Assembly (NCBI GenBank): GCA_012519645.1
Contig: JAAYPU010000258.1
Location: 1-26,901, forward strand
DNA: 26,901 nt
From: Clostridiales bacterium
GTDB lineage: Bacteria > Bacillota > Clostridia > Peptostreptococcales > JAAYPU01
Reading direction: 5' to 3'
Shown: one piece after another, positions 21,909 through 26,901 of the stretch
Layout: every line of letters starts with the position of its first letter
How positions within the stretch are numbered: position 1 is the stretch's first letter
Made by a program: the position numbers and the translations under genes
Notes under the pieces: model-generated
What the model saw: only the letters and a program-made list of their open reading frames with translations
What the model was told of the DNA's origin: nothing
Databases searched by the model: none

Positions 21909-23609
21909 ATGAAAATTAAGTTTATTAATTTAATATTTTTTGTATTTATTGCTATCCTTGTAGTAATAAGCGTAGCTGTTAATAAATATCAGGATGCATT
22001 ATCCGTTGCAAATGCTATTGAAGAAAATTCTATTGAAAAAGAGCTGAATACTAATACTCTTAATCAGATAAAGCTCATAGACAATCATGCGATATATGAA
22101 TTGGATGATGACAGAAAAATATACAAATTGTATGTAACAATACTTCCGCCAAAAGAAAATAATTCAGTAACCTTTAAAGACTTGAACACCAATTATATGC
22201 AATCCAATGGAAACTATGTAATAGATGCATTTGATTATGTATCAGAAATCTTTTTTTCGGAAAAACCTGTTTCGGGTTCAGGAACAGTCCCAAACGGAAC
22301 TATAGAAATCAGAGGTCAGTCATCAAGAAATGCACAAAAAAAATCATATAAAATCAAATTGTTTGATAGTACTGAACGCTGGGATGGTTTTAGAATTCTG
22401 AACTTAAACAAACATTATTCTGACAGATTCCGTATTATAAACAAGTTTTCTTATGACCTTTTTGAAAAAATTCCTGATTTCGTTAGTTTCAGAACACGAT
22501 TTGTTCACCTTTATATAAAGGATTTATCCGGTGGAGCTTCAAAAACTTCGTATGAGGACTATGGCCTCTTCACATTTATAGAGCAGCCCAATAAGCAATT
22601 TTTAAAACAGCATAATCTGGATATCAACGGTCATCTATATAAAGCGGAATTTTTTGAATTTTTCAGATATGAGGATAATCTTAAAAGCAAGGATGATTTA
22701 ACCTTCAGCGAAAGCTCTTTTGAAGAAATACTGGAAGTAATGGGAAATGATAATCATGATAAGCTTCTTGAAATGCTGGACGCTGTCAATAACTACAATC
22801 TTAATATAGATGATGTTATTGAACAATATTTTGACAAAGATAATCTTCTGACATGGTTAAGCGTCAATATACTACTGGATAATATAGATACCAACAGCAG
22901 AAATTTCATTTTATACAGTCCCTTGAATTCAGACAAATGGTTTTTCTTGCCCTGGGATTATGACGGTTCATTAAAAAACGAAAGCCAAAGAAGAAGTACT
23001 TGGCAAAAAAATATTTCTAACTATTGGGGTATGGTTATTTTTAACAGAATGTTTAAAAACCCTGAAAATATAGATGCCTTAAGCCGAAAAATGGAAGAAA
23101 TATCTCAAATTATCAATAAAGAAAACTCAAAAAAATTAATTGATAATTATTATCCCCAGATCAGACAAATATTATATAATTCATCTGATACAGAAGATAT
23201 GGATTATTCGGAAGAAGATTACAAAGATAATTTATATGGGATCATTAATATGATGGAAAACAACAAAAATGATTATTATCATTCTCTGGAAACACCCATG
23301 CCATTTTTCCTGGGAACTCCGACACTTGATAATGATGAATATTATTTTAACTGGACTTCTTCATATGACTTCCAAGGTGATGAATTGAATTATACATTTA
23401 TCTTAAGTACTGATTATAATTTCAAAAATATAATTGCAAAATATGAAAACTTGAAAACTGTATTTTGTAAGGTATCCAAGCTTAAACCCGGAACCTATTA
23501 TTGGAAAGTAATCGTATATGATGAAAAAGGAAATTGGCAGCTTCCTTTTGATACACTAAGAGTCAGCAGTTCAAATATACATGGAACTCAAATGCTGAGA
23601 GTTAAGTAA
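21909..23609 (+). CDS. CotH-family kinase with C-terminal fibronectin-III-like domain (copy 1)
   Basis: CotH proteins are atypical secretory-type kinases; B. subtilis CotH phosphorylates spore-coat proteins. A membrane anchor spans about residues 6-23. The CotH core holds RGQSSR (135-140) followed by QKKSYKIKL with the candidate ATP-binding Lys (144/145), the catalytic stretch LDNIDTNSRNFILY (Asp324, Asp327, Asn332) and PWDYDGS (metal Asp350, Asp352). All key elements look intact. A C-terminal beta-sandwich ends in the typical LKPGTYYWKVIVYD. GGAGGA precedes the ATG. The protein probably faces outward, where the polymer emerges; its substrate is unknown. Confidence 0.85.
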   Translation: MKIKFINLIFFVFIAILVVISVAVNKYQDALSVANAIEENSIEKELNTNTLNQIKLIDNHAIYELDDDRKIYKLYVTILPPKENNSVTFKDLNTNYMQSNGNYVIDAFDYVSEIFFSEKPVSGSGTVPNGTIEIRGQSSRNAQKKSYKIKLFDSTERWDGFRILNLNKHYSDRFRIINKFSYDLFEKIPDFVSFRTRFVHLYIKDLSGGASKTSYEDYGLFTFIEQPNKQFLKQHNLDINGHLYKAEFFEFFRYEDNLKSKDDLTFSESSFEEILEVMGNDNHDKLLEMLDAVNNYNLNIDDVIEQYFDKDNLLTWLSVNILLDNIDTNSRNFILYSPLNSDKWFFLPWDYDGSLKNESQRRSTWQKNISNYWGMVIFNRMFKNPENIDALSRKMEEISQIINKENSKKLIDNYYPQIRQILYNSSDTEDMDYSEEDYKDNLYGIINMMENNKNDYYHSLETPMPFFLGTPTLDNDEYYFNWTSSYDFQGDELNYTFILSTDYNFKNIIAKYENLKTVFCKVSKLKPGTYYWKVIVYDEKGNWQLPFDTLRVSSSNIHGTQMLRVK

Positions 23610-23622
23610 TGGATGGTGAATT

Positions 23623-24333
23623 ATGGAGTATTTAGGCGTTAAGCTCAGACACGAGCTAAAATATATTATTAACCAATATGAATATCATTATCTGAGAAAT
23701 ATTATTAAATCGACCTTAAAAAAGGATTTAAACAATAAGAGTGATGAGGGCTATCATGTCAGAAGCCTCTATTTTGACGATATCTATAACACATCCTTTA
23801 CAGAAAAGGAAGCCGGGGTCAAATTCAGAAAAAAATACAGGATCCGCATATATAACCTGAATGATAATGTAATTCTATTTGAAAAAAAGACAAAGTATAA
23901 TCAGTATATCAGTAAAAAATCGGAGAAATTGACGCGGTATGATTTTTATAGAATCCTTAACAAGGATTTTAATGTATACGATCGATTCGACAATGAACTA
24001 TTCAAAGAAATTAAAATGGAATCAACAATAAATATGCTTCAGCCTGTAGTAATTGTCGATTATGAAAGAGAAGCATATATTCACGAGTCAGGAAATGTCC
24101 GCATCACATTTGATAAAAATTTGTGCGCCGGCATCAATTCCTTTGATATATTTGACAGGCAGATTACTACTAAATATGTATTTGATAAGCCTGTTATGAT
24201 AATGGAGATAAAATTCGACTCCTATCTTCCATCTTTTATTAACGACTTACTTCATATCAATAATCACTATTTTACGGCAGCTTCTAAATATGTCATGTGC
24301 AGAAAAATAATAAATAATATCAAAACTTATTAA
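23623..24333 (+). CDS. VTC-domain (polyphosphate polymerase-like) protein
   Basis: Soluble tunnel-fold protein of the VTC/CYTH-like group, whose eukaryotic members make inorganic polyphosphate. The charged tunnel residues are present in order: ELK (11-13), VRSLYFDD (46-53), YRIRIYN (72-78), EKKT (87-90), DYERE (146-150), VRITFD (159-164) and MEIKFD (194-199). At 236 aa it is a bare catalytic domain with no SPX or membrane part, so it is probably cytosolic. It sits 13 nt after CotH copy 1 and 14 nt before the DUF4956 gene, a pairing seen in other bacteria. The actual reaction is not proven for bacterial members. Confidence 0.85.
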   Translation: MEYLGVKLRHELKYIINQYEYHYLRNIIKSTLKKDLNNKSDEGYHVRSLYFDDIYNTSFTEKEAGVKFRKKYRIRIYNLNDNVILFEKKTKYNQYISKKSEKLTRYDFYRILNKDFNVYDRFDNELFKEIKMESTINMLQPVVIVDYEREAYIHESGNVRITFDKNLCAGINSFDIFDRQITTKYVFDKPVMIMEIKFDSYLPSFINDLLHINNHYFTAASKYVMCRKIINNIKTY

Positions 24334-24347
24334 ATCGGAGGTATGTA

Positions 24348-25025
24348 ATGAACCAGCTTACTTTTCAAGATTTGTTTAAAAACAGCGTATTAGAGTCACT
24401 GCAAAATATTTCAAAAATTTCTTTGTTTAATGTCCTTGTCGGTCTTGTCATTACCTTGCTTGTAGGATTATTTATCTTCAAGATTTATGAGCTTACTTTC
24501 CAAGGAGTTGTATACAGTCATAGCTTCAATACTTCGTTAGTGCTTCTGTCATTGGTGACATCCCTTGTTATTATGACAATCAGCTCTAATATAATATTGT
24601 CCTTAGGTATGGTTGGTGCACTGAGTATTGTAAGATTCCGAGCCGCTATTAAAGACCCTAAAGATATTGTGTTCATGTTTTGGGCAATTGCTGCAGGCAT
24701 CGCATCAGGAGCAGGCATTTATCCAGTGGCCGTGGGAGGTTCTCTTTTCATTGGAATCGTATTGATAATAATGTCTAAAAGGAGATCAATGAAATTCTCT
24801 TATCTCCTTATTATTAAATATGATAATTCAGTAATAAGCGATATTCTTCCGATACTAAATAGAATTGAGCATACGATTAAATCAAAAGTCGTAGCTCATG
24901 GTAAAACTGAGCTTACATTAGAACTTAAGAAAGAGATAGAAACAAATTATATGGAAGTTCTTTCAGATACACAAGGCGTTGAAAGCGCAGTGTTAGTAAA
25001 ATACAATGGTGATTATTCGGAATAA
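24348..25025 (+). CDS. DUF4956 membrane protein
   Basis: About four hydrophobic segments fill residues 20-140. The conserved family block is LGMVGALSIVRFRAAIKDP (near residues 86-105), followed by a glycine/alanine-rich segment (AIAAGIASGAG). A cytosolic C-terminal domain of about 80 residues follows. Function is unknown. Members often neighbour VTC-domain genes, so it may form a membrane unit with the VTC protein, for example a channel for its product. That is inference. A strong GGAGG precedes the ATG. Confidence 0.85.
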   Translation: MNQLTFQDLFKNSVLESLQNISKISLFNVLVGLVITLLVGLFIFKIYELTFQGVVYSHSFNTSLVLLSLVTSLVIMTISSNIILSLGMVGALSIVRFRAAIKDPKDIVFMFWAIAAGIASGAGIYPVAVGGSLFIGIVLIIMSKRRSMKFSYLLIIKYDNSVISDILPILNRIEHTIKSKVVAHGKTELTLELKKEIETNYMEVLSDTQGVESAVLVKYNGDYSE

Positions 25026-25039
25026 TCGGGGGATAAATT

Positions 25040-26686
25040 ATGAAATCCAAGAAAAAAGTATTGATCTTTACAGTATCCGCCTTAGTTATATATATAATTG
25101 CATATTATCTGACAGATGTACTTAAACTGCAGTTTTATAATTTTGATAAAAACAATTGGGATAATCCATTGGAATCCACATCAGGTATCGAGGATAATCC
25201 CTATATGTATGATCATCGTGGTAAAATTGAGGAAATTTATATCACAATAGCAAATATTGAATCAGATAACGATATAGAACTCAATTCTTTTAAAGAGCTT
25301 CTTTATCTTGATGAGGCAACATTTAAAAAATATAAAACCGAAGCTTACTTTACAGATGGGAAAATTGATGTATCCATATTTAAAGAAGCAAATGCCGGCA
25401 TTGAAGCAAAAGGCGATGATGTTCAGAAATCTTTTAAAATAAGATTATATGACAACGCAGGATTATGGAATGGTCAAAACATTATTAATTTGCATAAGGA
25501 CTATTCGGATTCTTTAAGGATCCGAAACAAGTTAACCTTCGACTACTTCAGTATTATTCCTGATGTTACCAGCTGGAATACCAGATTTGTAAAGCTTTTT
25601 ATCAAAGATATCGGCGAAGAAGATTTTTCCGAATATGGGCTTTTTACACATGTTGAACAACCGAATAAGCTGGCCTTAAAAAACCATAGATTTAATCCAA
25701 ATGCTAATATGTATAAAGCAGAAACATTTAATTTTTCACTTTATCCTGAAAATATTAAAATCAATACTTCTAAAGACTATTCCAAGAACTCATTTGAAAT
25801 GGTGCTGGAAATACTTGGTGAAGAAGACCATGCTAAATTAATTGAAATGCTGGATTCTGTAAATAACATCGATACGGATATAAATCTTATATTAAGCAAA
25901 TATTTTGACACAGAAAACTATTTTACATGGTTAGCTGCTAATATATTAATGGACCACTTTAAGACATCTGATACGAATTTCATTTTATACAGCCCTATAA
26001 ACTCTCCTAAGTGGTATTTTATGCCCTGGGATTGCGATCAAGCATGGGGCTTTGAAAAAGAGCGCCCTTCCTGGCAATTCGGGTTGTCTGCATATTGGAG
26101 CAACGTATTACACAGAAGAGTATTTGAAGAAAAAGAGAATTTAGAGTTATTGAACAAAAAAATTGAAGAGTTATCGCAACAAATAATTACTCCGGACCAA
26201 ACACAGATATTTTTAGATAATTACTATAACGGCGTTCTTTCAAGTATTACCAGTCTTCCTGACATTAAATATTTGCCTGTTACTATCGATAATTATCTAA
26301 GGCAATACAAAGAACTTCCCATGCTTACTGAAAAAAACAAGTCTATGTATTATGCACAGCTTGAAAAACCTATGCCTTTCAACTTAAACGAGGTGGCAAT
26401 TAAGAATAATTCTTTACTTTTTTCTTGGGAAGAAGCCTATGATATGCAAAACGATACTATTACTTATAATTTTGAATTAAGCAAGGATAAGGAATTTTCA
26501 ACATCGATTCATTCTGCAAAAAATTTGATTGAGAATTCATATACTTTAGATAAACTGTCAAAAGGAATTTATTATTGGCGCGTTACTGCTTATGATTCAA
26601 ATTTAAATAGCCAAATACCTTTTGACACATATATTGACCCTTTCGGAGATCCCTTCTTTGGAATAAGGCAATTAATAATCGAATAA
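25040..26686 (+). CDS. CotH-family kinase paralogue (copy 2), altered nucleotide loop
   Basis: Same layout as copy 1: membrane anchor (about residues 6-24), CotH core and C-terminal fibronectin-III-like domain (LSKGIYYWRVTAYD). The stretch LMDHFKTSDTNFILY (Asp305, Asn313) and PWDCDQ (Asp331, Asp333) are kept. The RGxSSR loop of copy 1 is replaced by AKGDDV (123-128), although the following QKSFKIRL keeps its Lys130. It may be an altered-specificity kinase or a pseudokinase partner of copy 1. Last gene of the operon; a terminator follows at once. Confidence 0.82.
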   Translation: MKSKKKVLIFTVSALVIYIIAYYLTDVLKLQFYNFDKNNWDNPLESTSGIEDNPYMYDHRGKIEEIYITIANIESDNDIELNSFKELLYLDEATFKKYKTEAYFTDGKIDVSIFKEANAGIEAKGDDVQKSFKIRLYDNAGLWNGQNIINLHKDYSDSLRIRNKLTFDYFSIIPDVTSWNTRFVKLFIKDIGEEDFSEYGLFTHVEQPNKLALKNHRFNPNANMYKAETFNFSLYPENIKINTSKDYSKNSFEMVLEILGEEDHAKLIEMLDSVNNIDTDINLILSKYFDTENYFTWLAANILMDHFKTSDTNFILYSPINSPKWYFMPWDCDQAWGFEKERPSWQFGLSAYWSNVLHRRVFEEKENLELLNKKIEELSQQIITPDQTQIFLDNYYNGVLSSITSLPDIKYLPVTIDNYLRQYKELPMLTEKNKSMYYAQLEKPMPFNLNEVAIKNNSLLFSWEEAYDMQNDTITYNFELSKDKEFSTSIHSAKNLIENSYTLDKLSKGIYYWRVTAYDSNLNSQIPFDTYIDPFGDPFFGIRQLIIE

Positions 26687-26717
26687 AATGAGACTCAGAC
26701 GTGAGTCTCATTTTTTT
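26685..26717. terminator. Bidirectional terminator at the end of the pel/CotH operon
   Basis: A 12-bp stem (26685-26696 with 26703-26714) has a 6-nt loop, T7 on the right and A4 on the left. It ends the nine-gene operon just after the CotH copy 2 stop codon and also serves the convergent kinase gene, whose stop codon overlaps the T-run. Confidence 0.85.
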
Positions 26718-26901
26718 ACATATTTTGAAAGCTGCTCATTAATAACTCAATACTTTGATAACGCAGATCTTTATTGTAAGCCGTACATTTTCGAATTACC
26801 CTTATTAAGCTTTTTGATATATGGCAATCCTCTGAAATATTAAAAATAGGTTTATTATTCTCTTTTCCCGAAAGCATATGATATAAGACAGCGCCCATAC
26901 T
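26716..26901 (-). CDS. Ser/Thr protein kinase, C-terminal end (cut by the window edge)
   Basis: Only the last 61 or so residues are inside the window. The pattern SMGAVLYHMLSGK matches the helix F region after the activation segment of Hanks-type kinases. CTAYNKDLRYQSIELL matches the C-lobe arginine motif (normally KxPxxRY). The reading frame stays open to the window edge. There is no transmembrane or PASTA region after the kinase domain, so this form ends at the C-lobe. Its target cannot be inferred. Confidence 0.7.
   Translation of the reverse strand, partial: SMGAVLYHMLSGKENNKPIFNISEDCHISKSLIRVIRKCTAYNKDLRYQSIELLMSSFQNM

Overview
The window looks like chromosome from an A+T-rich, endospore-forming Gram-positive anaerobe, most likely a member of the Clostridia. 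The grounds are the spoIIGA-sigE-sigG block, a threonyl T-box, a class I cyclic-di-GMP riboswitch, strong AGGAGG ribosome sites and many Rho-independent terminators. I cannot name the genus.

Left part (1-9000, all genes on the minus strand). In transcription order: an infC-rpmI-rplT translation operon behind an attenuator leader; spoIIGA-sigE and sigG; a YlmC/YmxH protein; nrdR; pgeF; a solo amino-acid-binding lipoprotein; a sortase. Last comes a cyclic-di-GMP-I riboswitch with its own promoter and terminator. Its target gene must lie left of the window or be absent.

Middle (9000-14000). A short FtsH-type protease (plus strand) converges on thrS. thrS has a complete threonine T-box but is cut by an in-frame TAA followed directly by ATG, so the editing domain is split over two reading frames. 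A DUF445 membrane protein follows.

Right part (14036-26717, plus strand). One tightly packed nine-gene operon encodes a Gram-positive-type Pel exopolysaccharide machine: an SDR-epimerase/PelD fusion, PelE, the PelA deacetylase, PelF and PelG. It continues without a break into two CotH-type kinases flanking a VTC-type (polyphosphate polymerase-like) protein and a DUF4956 membrane protein. The PelD part keeps the RxxD c-di-GMP site. The fused epimerase has Met where the SDR YxxxK lysine should be, and the second CotH lacks the RGxSSR loop. The combination suggests a c-di-GMP-controlled exopolysaccharide system with a phosphoryl-transfer module attached; this is inference. The right edge cuts a convergent Ser/Thr kinase gene.

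The non-coding gaps hold a second notable system. At least seven loci carry islands of 7-nt units, over 100 units in all. The unit sequence changes along a tract while the 7-nt phase is kept, and most islands have a short hairpin between two tracts. They resemble the STRR heptamer repeats of cyanobacteria in style.
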